Below, piece by piece: positions 7,113 through 15,529 of a stretch of 64,000 bases of DNA. Each line of letters begins with the position of its first letter. Position 1 is the stretch's first letter. Below the pieces are notes generated by a model that had not been told where the DNA came from, ran no database searches, and saw only the letters and a program-made list of their open reading frames with translations. This DNA comes from Shimia sp. R9_2 (lineage in GTDB: Bacteria > Pseudomonadota > Alphaproteobacteria > Rhodobacterales > Rhodobacteraceae). Made by a program: the position numbers and the translations under genes. The DNA lies in contig NZ_JAGHRO010000004.1 in NCBI RefSeq assembly GCF_017743735.1, positions 248,001-312,000 on the forward strand, read 5' to 3'.

Positions 7113-8771
7113 TCAGCGCCCCAGAAAAACGTTGGTCAGCCCGTCACGCTCAAAGGCAAGAACAATCTGCGTCAAGAAAACCACTACAATTGTGAGTCCC
7201 GCCACACGCCTGTCCCAAACACGTGACCGCATCGTAGGCGCAGACGGGGCAACGATCCTGCGCAACGTTTCGCCTAAACCGGCCCCAGCCCCGGTACTGA
7301 TAAGCATCGCAAGATAGACCAGAGCGGGCACCGTGATGAAGGTAACTATGTCACCGGCAAATCCCTTGGCGCGAAAAAACACAACGCTAACACACCCCAT
7401 CAAACTCAGCGCCCAAAGCACAATCAACTCGCCATGAGAAACTGGTCGACTGAGCTTCACGCGTAGTGTTAGCAGCCCTTTGCGCAAATCCGCTTGCTCA
7501 GGGCGCAACCTTTTGAGCAGCGCTGCAAACATGCGATCCAACCTATACTGCCTTGGCTCCGCAAGGATATCTTCCAACGCCTCAACACCCGCGGCATCTA
7601 ATGTGGGAGCGACATCGACCAAAACCGTTTCCAGTTCTTGCCGCCTTGAAAACTGCCGCCCCAATACAAAACCGGTCAGTATCCCGAATATTCCAAGTGG
7701 TAGACTTAACAACTCAACCAAACTTGAATTGGGGAAATAGTCCCTGATCGGAACCGAGGGTATCAAATGAACGATCGTCCCTGCGACGCAAAGCGACAAG
7801 AACACCGCAACATAAGCCGGACCTTCGTCAGCTTTGACATGCAGCAACAGATTCGCCGAGAGAATGAAAAGCCCACCTAATACGAGTGTTTCCGAAATCT
7901 GGTCCAATCCAAATAACCAAAGCCAGAACACCGCAATCAAGGGTGTGAGATACCAGAACAGGATAATCTCAGACCGTTTACTACGCGCTAGTGCCTCGCT
8001 GTAGGCGGCCGATCCCGTGGAGACCACAAATGCGCCCGTCAGCACAACATAAATCCAAAACTCCGTACCGACGCTTGCGATCCTTTCCCAAGGTTGAAAG
8101 ACCAAAAGCAACAAAACAAAAAATGCGCTACTGCATGCCTTTGTGGGGATGTTCACAACAATCGCTGCATCTGTGATTCCCTTGATGTTGCCCACAATAA
8201 GGCGAGATTTTACATGTAGCGCGACACTTATTGCCATGGCCACAGCAGACCCCATCGCTGAAAGCGCCCCCCGCCAAGGTTCAGAAGCGACTTGGGGGTC
8301 CGCGTCATAAGCCTGCCCTGCCCAAACCACCAGCGCCAATCCCAGCATCGCCACGAGGCCAAGGACAAAACTGCGCTGAGATAACGTGTCGAAATGATCC
8401 CGCAACAAAATCGAAGTTCCGATCATTCCAAACAACGGCCAAATCTCAAAAATCACCGTCGCGTTGGTACGACTTACAAACAGAAAGGCATAGAAAAGCA
8501 AGGAGTGGCTCGCCAAGTTCAAGGCCGCATCCAGAAGAATATAGAGGCGCAAATCTGCGTTCGTGCGAAGCTCTTGCAGAACCAATCGAATGTTTTGGCC
8601 CCCTCGCGAACGCACGCGCACAAGCAGCACAAAAGTTACAAAAGACACCACATGCGCAAACCCGATGAACAGCAACGGTGGCATTGACCGGATGCCCAAA
8701 GCGCCCATAAGGGGGAATAGGCTATAGGCCAAGATGGACAGCCCCATCAGAAACAAGGGTGATGCCAGCAC
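7113..8771 (-). CDS. EamA/DMT-type multispanning membrane protein with C-terminal extension
   Basis: The 552-residue protein is almost all membrane helix. Residues 1-315 look like a ten-helix drug/metabolite transporter core built of two EamA repeats (for example FYAFLFVSRTNATVIFEIWP and GSAAYSEALARSKRSEIILF). Ordinary family members end near residue 300. This one continues with two more helices (about 325-380), a charged cytoplasmic stretch (about 381-445, with RLRPEQADLRKGLLTLR) and three final helices. The extension resembles nothing I know. Its base composition looks less GC-rich than its neighbours and it lies alone between two groups of tRNA genes, both hints of acquisition. Transport function is inferred from the N-terminal half only; substrate and direction are unknown. 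Confidence 0.75.
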   Translation of the reverse strand: MLASPLFLMGLSILAYSLFPLMGALGIRSMPPLLFIGFAHVVSFVTFVLLVRVRSRGGQNIRLVLQELRTNADLRLYILLDAALNLASHSLLFYAFLFVSRTNATVIFEIWPLFGMIGTSILLRDHFDTLSQRSFVLGLVAMLGLALVVWAGQAYDADPQVASEPWRGALSAMGSAVAMAISVALHVKSRLIVGNIKGITDAAIVVNIPTKACSSAFFVLLLLVFQPWERIASVGTEFWIYVVLTGAFVVSTGSAAYSEALARSKRSEIILFWYLTPLIAVFWLWLFGLDQISETLVLGGLFILSANLLLHVKADEGPAYVAVFLSLCVAGTIVHLIPSVPIRDYFPNSSLVELLSLPLGIFGILTGFVLGRQFSRRQELETVLVDVAPTLDAAGVEALEDILAEPRQYRLDRMFAALLKRLRPEQADLRKGLLTLRVKLSRPVSHGELIVLWALSLMGCVSVVFFRAKGFAGDIVTFITVPALVYLAMLISTGAGAGLGETLRRIVAPSAPTMRSRVWDRRVAGLTIVVVFLTQIVLAFERDGLTNVFLGR

Positions 8772-9094
8772 TCTTTACCTCGCGTACTACCCACTTTTGA
8801 AACCCTGTAATCCAGCTCCATATTGTTTGGCAGGAAAGCCTGTCAGCGAACGTAAACGCAAGGTTTTATTGCAAAAACGCAAGAGAGACTCAGGTGAATA
8901 GATGCGACCACGTGAAGGGCGTGGGGACTACGCAACGACCTATAGGCACATCTCACACCTGAAAATATGCAAGATGCTGCTGAAGGGCTCGGCTTTATGA
9001 ACATTCGGAAGCGGAGTTAGGTTAAGTGAACTTAGGAACACTTCGCAAACCCACCGTGTTGGTAGAACTTTTCGAGCTTTTTCATGAGGTTGGA
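8772..9094. other. Intergenic stretch without a recognisable gene
   Basis: These 323 bases separate the EamA-type gene from tRNA-Val(TAC). A minus-strand reading frame crosses the tRNA, but its protein-like sequence is the known by-product of reading through tRNA genes. The part nearest 8771 should hold the promoter of the EamA-type gene. I see no repeat, hairpin or conserved small gene. Confidence 0.4.
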
Positions 9095-9170
<76 letters not shown>

Positions 9171-9239
9171 GGTGAGGGCGGATTTAGAGAATACCGCGGG
9201 GGAGCGCAAGAGGGGATTTGAGAAAATCTCCAGAAATTT

Positions 9240-9821
9240 TCATTCCACCTGCAAAACCCGTTCCCGGCCGCCTTTCAGCTCATAGACGCAGCCCTGTAAA
9301 TTCGGCAGTGCCGCCGTCTCCGCATGGCTTAACCCGCAGATCAGCCCGCGCAGCACCTGTCCCCACAATCCGTGCCCCACCATCACCGTGGGCCCGTCCA
9401 AGCCTGCCAACACCGCACGCACCCGCGCCTCAAAGGCGGCATAGCCCTCCCCTTCCGGCGCTGCACAGAAAAGATCTAGCGCTTTGGGATTCGCCCCATA
9501 GATGTCCGGATAGCGCGCGTCGATCTCATCCATGGTCATGCCCTGAAAGACACCCGCCTGCGCCTCAGCCAATCTTGCATCGCGCACCATGGGATGCCCA
9601 CCTAGCGCAATCGCTGCGGTTTGCTGTGCCCTGCGCAATGGAGACACAAGGCAGTGCGGTTTGTGCGCCTTCAGAATCGGCGCGATCAAATCGGCCTGTT
9701 GACCCGCCTGTGCCCGCCCCAGCTCCGTCAAATCGCTTTCCAACTGCCCCTGAACCCGCCGCACCGCATTCCACGTGGTTTGCCCATGGCGCAAAAACCA
9801 AATTGTCGGAAACTCTGTCAT
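9240..9821 (-). CDS. Histidine phosphatase family protein (phosphoglycerate mutase-like)
   Basis: This 193-residue protein belongs to the histidine phosphatase superfamily (branch 1). The RHG triad is at residues 11-13 (FLRHGQTTWN), followed by VSPLRRAQQT with the second arginine, a LAEAQAGVFQG acid region and VGHGLWG with the second catalytic histidine. The start is the ATG at 9821, which follows GAGG by six bases; the in-frame codons up to 9842 lack a site. The family covers cofactor-dependent phosphoglycerate mutases, alpha-ribazole phosphatase and broad phosphatases. The length and isolated position do not separate these, so I do not assign a substrate. It lies between two tRNA-Val genes. 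Confidence 0.88.
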   Translation of the reverse strand: MTEFPTIWFLRHGQTTWNAVRRVQGQLESDLTELGRAQAGQQADLIAPILKAHKPHCLVSPLRRAQQTAAIALGGHPMVRDARLAEAQAGVFQGMTMDEIDARYPDIYGANPKALDLFCAAPEGEGYAAFEARVRAVLAGLDGPTVMVGHGLWGQVLRGLICGLSHAETAALPNLQGCVYELKGGRERVLQVE

Positions 9822-9905
9822 CTGCTGCCTCATATGGCGCACATCGCGCCTTTTGGCGGAGCCTAGCCCCGCACGCGCCCACCGCGCAAGGAGATCAGAT
9901 TTATA

Positions 9906-9948
9906 AATAAAAACGGGCGCTCAACCCGTTTAGGGGAGCGCCCGTTTG
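9906..9948 (-). terminator. Rho-independent terminator after tRNA-Val(CAC)
   Basis: A twelve-base-pair stem (AAACGGGCGCTC with GAGCGCCCGTTT) at 9911-9947 encloses a 14-base loop, followed on the minus strand by a T run. It lies directly downstream of the tRNA-Val(CAC) gene. Confidence 0.85.
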
Positions 9949-9954
9949 GAAGAA

Positions 9955-10029
9955 TGGTGGGTGATAAGAGATTTGAACTCCTGACATCTTCGATGTGAAC
10001 GAAGCGCTCTACCACTGAGCTAATCACCC
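9955..10029 (-). tRNA. tRNA-Val (CAC)
   Basis: On the minus strand: acceptor GGGTGAT, anticodon loop TTCACAT between CTTCG and CGAAG (anticodon CAC), T-arm GTTCAAATC and ATCACCC-A-CCA. It is 75 bases, one shorter than the TAC isoacceptor in the D-loop, with encoded CCA. Confidence 0.93.
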
Positions 10030-10048
10030 GGTGACGCGGCTTCTATCC

Positions 10049-10546
10049 TCACTCCGCGGCCTCTGCAAGGCCCTCTTTGTCACTTTCTGCATCCCCGGAC
10101 TTGGTCTCTGTTTCCGCATCCGCAAGCTTGCGCCGCAGACGGAGATTGAGCACCTGCACATCGCCAACCGACTTCTGATTCTGGATTTTGACTTTGCCCA
10201 ATTCCGGCAGATTGAGCCCCTGCCCCTGTGCCAGGGTTTCCCCCAAAATCGCCAGTGCCGCCTCAACAGCAGGCTTCACATCGCGCTTTTTCACGCCGGA
10301 GCGCATCACCACCGCTTCGATCAGATCCCGCTTGCGAAACGCCTCTGCTTCTTCTGCAGCGGCGGCGGCTTCCTCTACAACCGGTGCCACAGCCTCTTCG
10401 GCAATCGCTTTGGCGCCCTTGGGGGCGTCGCGCAGGCTGGTGCTGGTTTTGCGGGTAGAGGTGCTGCGTGCACGGGTTTTGGTTGTGGCTTTCGCCCGCA
10501 TTGTGGTGCGTTTGCGTGTGCTTGTCCCTGTGGTGGATTTGGCCAT
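10049..10546 (-). CDS. HU-like DNA-binding protein with basic N-terminal tail
   Basis: This 165-residue protein has a histone-like DNA-binding domain at about residues 68-140 (KRDLIEAVVMRSG, DVKPAVEAALAILGETL, LPELGKVKIQNQK), similar to HU/IHF but without a clear copy of the classic RNP beta-arm motif. The first 40 residues are almost only Thr, Ser, Arg, Lys and Ala (repeats like RKRTT, KATTKTRARS, STRKTS), like the tails of bacterial H1-type proteins. An acidic Ala/Glu helix (about 47-67) and an acidic C-terminal tail flank the domain. GAGGGA lies upstream of the ATG. It sits just downstream of the PHA genes, but a link to them is not shown. Likely a nucleoid-associated protein. Confidence 0.8.
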   Translation of the reverse strand: MAKSTTGTSTRKRTTMRAKATTKTRARSTSTRKTSTSLRDAPKGAKAIAEEAVAPVVEEAAAAAEEAEAFRKRDLIEAVVMRSGVKKRDVKPAVEAALAILGETLAQGQGLNLPELGKVKIQNQKSVGDVQVLNLRLRRKLADAETETKSGDAESDKEGLAEAAE

Positions 10547-10699
10547 TTTGGTCCCTCATTGGTCTGCTCGACAGCAAAAGCTTAACAACCGACCGTGCAA
10601 AACAACAGGAAATTCCACATTCACATACAATATGTGCGCACGACTCACATCATGCGCACAAAATAATCTAGGCGATTTGGGTCGACAGAATCGCCCGCG

Positions 10700-11248
10700 T
10701 CACTTCAGCTTGGACAGCTTGTCCTGCAAATCCGCCAGCTGGCGTTTGATCGCGTCCAGATCTTCGCCCTCGCCACTGTCCGCATCCGCTTCTGGCGCCG
10801 GTGAGGAGCTGCCCGGCCAGGCCATGCCACCGGTCATCGCTTTCATGAAAGCTTCCTGCTGCGCCTGCATCGCCTCAAGCCCGGGCATCTTCATGCCGCC
10901 GCCCATGCTCTCCATGACTTTTTCCTGTCCTTCACGCAGCATCTCAAAGGATGTCTGAAGGAATTGCGGCACCATGGAGGTTGCTTGCGTGGTGTAGGCC
11001 CGCACCAGATCATTGAGCACATTCACCGGCAGAACATTCTCGCCGCGGCTCTCATGCTCGGCAATGATTTGCAGCAGATATTGCCGCGTCAGGTCGTCGC
11101 CGCTTTTTAGATCCACGATCTGAACTTCGCGCCCGGATCGGATAAATCCGGCGATATCTTCAAGCGTCACATAGTCGCTGGTTTCGGTGTTGTAGAGCCG
11201 GCGGCTCGCATAGCGCTTGATCAGCAATGGTTTATTATCGTCACCCAC
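10700..11248 (-). CDS. phaR: Polyhydroxyalkanoate synthesis repressor PhaR
   Basis: PhaR represses phasin and its own gene, senses nascent PHA chains by binding them, and so matches phasin supply to granule formation. The 182-residue protein has the strongly conserved PHB/PHA accumulation regulator DNA-binding domain at the N terminus (LLIKRYASRRLYNTETSDY, then FIRSGREVQIVDLKSGDD) followed by the PHB_acc repeats (LLQIIAEHESRGENVLPV) and a C-terminal coiled-coil-like end. I prefer the GTG at 11248, six bases after GGGGAG; ATG codons at 11254, 11269 and 11305 are in frame but worse spaced. It follows phaP on the same strand, with a terminator between. Three CTGC-N3-GCAG-type sites nearby are its likely targets. 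Confidence 0.95.
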   Translation of the reverse strand: MGDDNKPLLIKRYASRRLYNTETSDYVTLEDIAGFIRSGREVQIVDLKSGDDLTRQYLLQIIAEHESRGENVLPVNVLNDLVRAYTTQATSMVPQFLQTSFEMLREGQEKVMESMGGGMKMPGLEAMQAQQEAFMKAMTGGMAWPGSSSPAPEADADSGEGEDLDAIKRQLADLQDKLSKLK

Positions 11249-11302
11249 GTCCATCTCCCCAATATTCATGCAGTGCAGAAAAAAGCCTATGCGACTGCAG
11301 AA

Positions 11303-11335
11303 CAAAAAGAAAGGGCAGGCCTGAAGCCTGCCCTT
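11303..11335 (-). terminator. Terminator hairpin between phaP and phaR
   Basis: AAGGGCAGGC and GCCTGCCCTT form a ten-base-pair stem (11311-11335) with a five-base loop. On the minus strand it is followed by TCTTTTTG. It lies about 50 bases after the phaP stop codon, so phaP can be made in excess of phaR. Confidence 0.75.
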
Positions 11336-11383
11336 GCAAACCGCGCATCGGGGAGGAGGAGAAGCGCGAGATTTGCGTAGTTT

Positions 11384-11830
11384 TTATTTTGCTGTCGCTT
11401 TTTTCGCAGCGGCAGTCACCTCAGAGGTGGCTTTTTTGACAGCTGCGGTCGCCTCTTCGCTGGCTTCCTTGCCCGCAGACATCAACAACTCGACGGTTTC
11501 CATCTGAACTTTTTTCGCAACTTCTGCAAAAGCGGCCATGTTTTCAGAAGCAACTTCGGCCTGTGCGGAAGCAAAATCGGTCAGCGCTTTGGCGTAATCG
11601 GCCGGCTCTGCTTTGGCTTTGGACATGTCGCCCAGCTTTGTCAGAGTGTCTTTGGTCCATTTGGAAGAAATCTCAGAAGACTTCTCTGCTGCACCAAGCG
11701 CCACAGCGGCGAGTTTCTCGTTCAGCGCTGCGGTGTTTTTGAACGCATCTTCAAAAGCCGAGGTATCAACTGGGAAGGAGCCCATCGCGTCTTTGAACAT
11801 TGCAGTTACGTCCTGTGCTGCTTTAGCCAT
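11384..11830 (-). CDS. phaP: Phasin
   Basis: Phasins are small amphipathic proteins that coat PHA granules. This 148-residue protein is helical throughout, rich in Ala, Lys and Glu, and carries a phasin_2-type core (about residues 30-115, for example ALNEKLAAVALGAAEKSSEI and FASAQAEVASENMAAFAEVAKK). The C terminus is an Ala/Lys-rich segment (EATAAVKKATSEVTAAAKK) like those that hold phasins in loose oligomers. The gene sits between the PHA synthase and PhaR. Two PhaR-type operators lie about 85-130 bases upstream, so it should be repressed until granules form. Confidence 0.92.
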   Translation of the reverse strand: MAKAAQDVTAMFKDAMGSFPVDTSAFEDAFKNTAALNEKLAAVALGAAEKSSEISSKWTKDTLTKLGDMSKAKAEPADYAKALTDFASAQAEVASENMAAFAEVAKKVQMETVELLMSAGKEASEEATAAVKKATSEVTAAAKKATAK

Positions 11831-11913
11831 TTTTCAGTTCCTTAATTGAATAACAGCCCAAGGAAGAAACAGATGATCAGGGCTGCGCGTCTAGTCTCTG
11901 AAAACAATATGCG

Positions 11914-11928
11914 TGCTGCATTGCGGCA
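11914..11928. promoter_or_regulatory. PhaR-type operator 1 upstream of phaP
   Basis: TGCTGC-ATT-GCGGCA is a near-perfect inverted repeat of the TGC-rich CTGC-N3-GCAG type described for alphaproteobacterial PhaR. It lies 84-98 bases upstream of phaP and shares the core CTGCATTGC with the site 25 bases further on. Confidence 0.6.
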
Positions 11929-11938
11929 TTTCAAGGAT

Positions 11939-11961
11939 TTTTTGCTGCATTGCAGCAAAAA
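11939..11961. promoter_or_regulatory. PhaR-type operator 2 upstream of phaP
   Basis: A perfect inverted repeat with ten-base arms (TTTTTGCTGC and GCAGCAAAAA) around ATT contains the CTGC-N3-GCAG core. It lies between the phaC stop codon and phaP. The hairpin with flanking T run may also end phaC transcription, so it could serve both roles. Confidence 0.65.
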
Positions 11962-11976
11962 CCTATTAAGCCTCTA

Positions 11977-13770
11977 TTATTTCAATGCTTTTTTCCGGAC
12001 ATATTCGCCAGGCGCGTCGCAGATCGCAGGATGCGTGACTGTTCCTGGAACCCGCGCCTCCACCTGTTTGCCAGATTTCTTTGACAACCATGTGTCCCAC
12101 CGCGGCCACCATGAGCCTTCGTGGAACGTGGCCTCCTCCATCCACTCATCCGCGGACAAACTCAGCTTGCTGTTGGTGTAGTGGCCGTACTTCTTTTTGC
12201 TCGGCGGGTTCACAATCCCGGCGATATGGCCGGACTGGGACACGATGAAGGTTTTGGAGCGGCTCTTGGTCTGCTGATAGCCGTGATAGCAATCTTTCCA
12301 ACGCGCGATGTGATCGGTCTCACAGGTCACCGAACACGTCGGAATGTCCACGTCAGAGATCTTCAGCGTCTCGCCGCACAGCTCAAGGCCTTCGCCAACA
12401 AACTTGTTGGATTGGCACAGATCGCGCAAATACTGATGCGCCATCTTGCCTGGAAGGCCGGAGCCATCCCCGTTCCAGAACAACAGATCAAACGCAGGCG
12501 GGGCCTCCCCCATCATGTAGCTTTTGATCGCAGGCGTATAAATCAGGTCATTTGAGCGCAGAAAGCTGAAGGTGCGCTGCATGATGAACGACCGAAGCAC
12601 GCCCTCTTCTTCAATTTCCTCATCAATCCCGTCGATGAAGTCATCCTGAAGGAAAGGTGTGAATTCGCCCTGATCGCCAAAATCCGTCAGCGTGGTGAAG
12701 AAAGTGGCAGATTTCACAGACTCATCGCCACGCTGTTTCATCAGAGACAGGGTCAGATGCATGGTGGTGCCAGCAATACAGTAGCCGACCACATTCACCT
12801 GTGGCTGCGCCGTGATCTCTTTGACCTGTGCAATCGCATCAAGGAAGCCTTCCTCAATGTAATCATCAAGCCCCACATCCGCCAAAGACCGGTCCGGATT
12901 GACCCAACTGACCACAAACACCGTGTAGCCCTGCGCCACGGCCCAACGGATCAGGCTGTTCTGCTCTTTGAGATCGAGGATATAATATTTGTTGATCCAC
13001 GGCGGGAAGATTACCAGCGGCGTTTCATACACGGTCTCGGTGCTGGGTGAAAACTGCAGCAGCTCATACATGCGGCAGCGGTACACCACCTTGCCCGGCG
13101 CTGTAGCGATGTTGCCGCCAATCTCAAAGGCGCTTTCATCCGCAAGCTTCACAAGCAACTCGCCGTTGTTAGCATCCAGATCCGAGATCAGATTCTCCAG
13201 CCCGTCCACAAGGCTCTGGCCTTCGGTTTCCACGGCACGCTCCAGCGCTTCCGGATTGGTGCCCAGAAAATTGGTCGGCGACATCATATCTATGATCTGC
13301 TGGGAGAAGTAATCAATGCGTTGCTTGTCTTTGGGGGCAAGCCCCTCCAATTCAGACACCGCAGTCTGAATGGCCTGCGCATTGCGCATATATTGCTGTT
13401 TGAGCAGGTTGAAATAGGGGTGGCTCTTCCACAGAGGATGGGAGAATCGGCGATCGGTGGGCGTATCATCCTGCGGAGCAGCAAACTGTCCTTTCAGCAT
13501 CATATTCTGCGCATCGACAAAGCCTTTGACCGATTTGCTCCAGAGATCGAGCTGGTTTTCGAGCACTTTGCCCGGATTATCCAACATACCTTGCCAATAG
13601 GCGCTTGCGGCATTCAGAAAGACTTCGGGTTCCGGGCTGTTCAGTTCATTTCTCAGGGGTTTATGGCGGCTCATGACGTCCGCGAGCTTTAATGACAACG
13701 CCTCAACTTTTGCGAGGTTGGCGTTCAGGCGTTCCATTTTTTCACCTGCTTCGGTCTCATTTGTTGTCAT
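11977..13770 (-). CDS. phaC: Class I poly(3-hydroxyalkanoate) polymerase
   Basis: PHA synthase polymerises (R)-3-hydroxyacyl-CoA into storage polyester on the granule surface. The 597-residue length fits class I enzymes. An N-terminal helical domain (about 1-220, with LNAASAYWQGMLDNPGKV) precedes the alpha/beta-hydrolase domain. The lipase-like box reads GYCIAG with the catalytic nucleophile at Cys331. The rest of the triad is seen in TCETDHIARW (Asp) and SQSGHIAGIVNPP (His). The gene is followed by phaP on the same strand and is divergent from the depolymerase gene phaZ. The shared 108-base promoter region holds one CTGC-N3-GCAG site. Confidence 0.97.
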   Translation of the reverse strand: MTTNETEAGEKMERLNANLAKVEALSLKLADVMSRHKPLRNELNSPEPEVFLNAASAYWQGMLDNPGKVLENQLDLWSKSVKGFVDAQNMMLKGQFAAPQDDTPTDRRFSHPLWKSHPYFNLLKQQYMRNAQAIQTAVSELEGLAPKDKQRIDYFSQQIIDMMSPTNFLGTNPEALERAVETEGQSLVDGLENLISDLDANNGELLVKLADESAFEIGGNIATAPGKVVYRCRMYELLQFSPSTETVYETPLVIFPPWINKYYILDLKEQNSLIRWAVAQGYTVFVVSWVNPDRSLADVGLDDYIEEGFLDAIAQVKEITAQPQVNVVGYCIAGTTMHLTLSLMKQRGDESVKSATFFTTLTDFGDQGEFTPFLQDDFIDGIDEEIEEEGVLRSFIMQRTFSFLRSNDLIYTPAIKSYMMGEAPPAFDLLFWNGDGSGLPGKMAHQYLRDLCQSNKFVGEGLELCGETLKISDVDIPTCSVTCETDHIARWKDCYHGYQQTKSRSKTFIVSQSGHIAGIVNPPSKKKYGHYTNSKLSLSADEWMEEATFHEGSWWPRWDTWLSKKSGKQVEARVPGTVTHPAICDAPGEYVRKKALK

Positions 13771-13793
13771 ATTAACCCATTCGTCCTATTCTC

Positions 13794-13806
13794 GCTGCTA
13801 CGCAGC
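13794..13806. promoter_or_regulatory. PhaR-type operator between phaC and phaZ
   Basis: GCTGC-TAC-GCAGC is a perfect inverted repeat with the same CTGC-N3-GCAG core as the two sites at phaP. It lies 24-36 bases upstream of the phaC start and about 75 bases upstream of phaZ, so it could control both. Confidence 0.55.
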
Positions 13807-13878
13807 ATAAAAACATCCGCCCCTGTAATACTAATGGGGAAACAAGTTACTGGATACCCCAAGGTAAGGAATACACAC

Positions 13879-15150
13879 ATGCGGTACATGGCCACGTATG
13901 ATCTTATGGAAACCATGCGCAATACCAACCAATGGCTCGGCGCAACCGCCTCGGCCATGGCCTCCTACCCTGCGATGGCATTGGTTCCCAACCCGGCCCT
14001 GCAATGGATGCGGGCCTGGGGCGAAGTCACAGAGCGCACATTCCAGCGAATGGTTGTGAAGCCTGACTGGGGCATCGACAGCTTCACTTGCGAGGACGGC
14101 AAGGACCATATCGTCAACATCAACACTTTGGTTGAGCGCCCGTTTGGCGATCTGATCCATTTTGACGTCTCCGGCCGCGCGCCGATGAAACGCAAGGTGC
14201 TGCTGGTCGCGCCCATGTCCGGCCACTACGCCACCCTGCTGCGCTCGACCGTCAAAAGCCTCATTTCCGATTGCGAAGTCTATATCACCGATTGGCATAA
14301 CGCGCGTGACATCCCGGTAAGCGAAGGCAAGTTTGATGTTGAGGATTACACCCTCTACCTTGTCGATTTTATGAAACACCTCGGCCCGGACATCCATGTG
14401 ATGGCCGTCTGCCAGCCCGCGCCACTGACGTTGGCTGCGACCGCCTATCTGGCCGGAGAAGATCCAAAGGCCCAGCCCCGCTCCCTGACGCTGATCGGCG
14501 GGCCGATTGACACCGAGGCCGCAGCCACTGAGGTCACAGACTTCGGCCACCGCGTGACTATGGGCCAGCTTAAGGAAACCATGATCCAGCGTGTCGGCTT
14601 CAAATATCCCGGCGTGGGGCGCATGGTCTATCCGGGCCTGCTGCAGCTCCATTCCTTCATGTCCATGAATGCGGAGCGCCACTCCAAGGCCTTCACCGAC
14701 CAGATCATGCGCGTGACCCGCGGCGAAGCCTCCGACCACGATCAGCACAACCGATTCTATGATGAGTACCTCGCGGTGATGGATATGACCGCAGAGTTCT
14801 ACCTCTCTACCGTAGAGCGAATCTTCAAAAACAACGAAATCGCCAAAAACACTTTTACGGTGAAAGGCCGCCCTGTGGATGTGGGCAAAATCACCACCGT
14901 TGCGATCAAGACCGTTGAGGGCGCGAAAGACGACATCACCGCGCCAGGCCAATGTGTGGCAGCGCTCGATCTGTGCACCGGACTGCCAGACAGCAAGAAG
15001 GCCAGCCACGTCGAGCCTGACGCTGGGCACTACGGTATCTTTGCCGGTAAGAGCTGGCGCAACAACATCCGCCCGCTGGTTCTGGAGTTCATTGATGCAA
15101 ACTCTGAGCCTCAGACTCGCAAGCCGGCCAACAAAAATACCGCAGCCTAA
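13879..15150 (+). CDS. phaZ: Intracellular polyhydroxyalkanoate depolymerase
   Basis: PhaZ breaks down stored PHA inside the cell. The 423-residue protein matches the cytosolic PhaZ type (alpha/beta hydrolase with a C-terminal PHB depolymerase domain) and carries Cys178 in a VCQPAP box in place of the usual serine, as expected for this class. Later blocks include LIGGPIDT, YPGLLQL and DAGHYGIFAGKSWR, the last with the catalytic histidine. The ATG at 13879 has AAGGA eight bases upstream and gives MRYMATYDLME; the ATG at 13834 would add 15 residues with no site. It is divergent from phaC and ends at a strong terminator. Confidence 0.94.
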   Translation: MRYMATYDLMETMRNTNQWLGATASAMASYPAMALVPNPALQWMRAWGEVTERTFQRMVVKPDWGIDSFTCEDGKDHIVNINTLVERPFGDLIHFDVSGRAPMKRKVLLVAPMSGHYATLLRSTVKSLISDCEVYITDWHNARDIPVSEGKFDVEDYTLYLVDFMKHLGPDIHVMAVCQPAPLTLAATAYLAGEDPKAQPRSLTLIGGPIDTEAAATEVTDFGHRVTMGQLKETMIQRVGFKYPGVGRMVYPGLLQLHSFMSMNAERHSKAFTDQIMRVTRGEASDHDQHNRFYDEYLAVMDMTAEFYLSTVERIFKNNEIAKNTFTVKGRPVDVGKITTVAIKTVEGAKDDITAPGQCVAALDLCTGLPDSKKASHVEPDAGHYGIFAGKSWRNNIRPLVLEFIDANSEPQTRKPANKNTAA

Positions 15151-15175
15151 TTCCTCAGCGCTGAAGTTTTGATCA

Positions 15176-15205
15176 AACAGGCTGCCTTCGGGCGGCCTGT
15201 TTTTG
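15176..15205 (+). terminator. Rho-independent terminator of phaZ
   Basis: ACAGGC(T)GCC and GGCGGCCTGT form a stem closed by a TTCG tetraloop, followed by five T residues, about 27 bases after the stop codon. Confidence 0.85.
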
Positions 15206-15372
15206 TTTGACGTAAGGTCCAGCGGAGCAGATCCGGGCAGATCGGGAAAAATTTCTACATTTTTGTCATTTCCGCGCAGGTCAACACAACATCTAGTGAG
15301 AAATACAAGCCCTTAGATCACGATCCTGTGATTCATAAAGGTTTTTCAGATGGTTACCGGCGCCAGCCGATT

Positions 15373-15389
15373 TTAACCTTCTATTAACC
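15373..15389 (+). promoter_or_regulatory. CtrA-like site upstream of nrdJ
   Basis: TTAA-CCTTCTA-TTAACC matches the full CtrA consensus TTAA-N7-TTAA with the favoured trailing CC. It lies about 365 bases upstream of nrdJ. CtrA is the alphaproteobacterial cell-cycle and motility regulator; binding here is inferred from sequence only. Confidence 0.4.
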
Positions 15390-15529
15390 TTCTGTGGAGG
15401 AATCGTAGACGGGCCAAAAACCGCCTCTCGCCCGCATTCGGTCAACAGAGAAAATCCTACTTTTTTGTAAATAAATTCGTTGACCCTCTATGCAAATTTA
15501 CGCCAGTTTGTGGGGGCAGCCAAGAAAAC

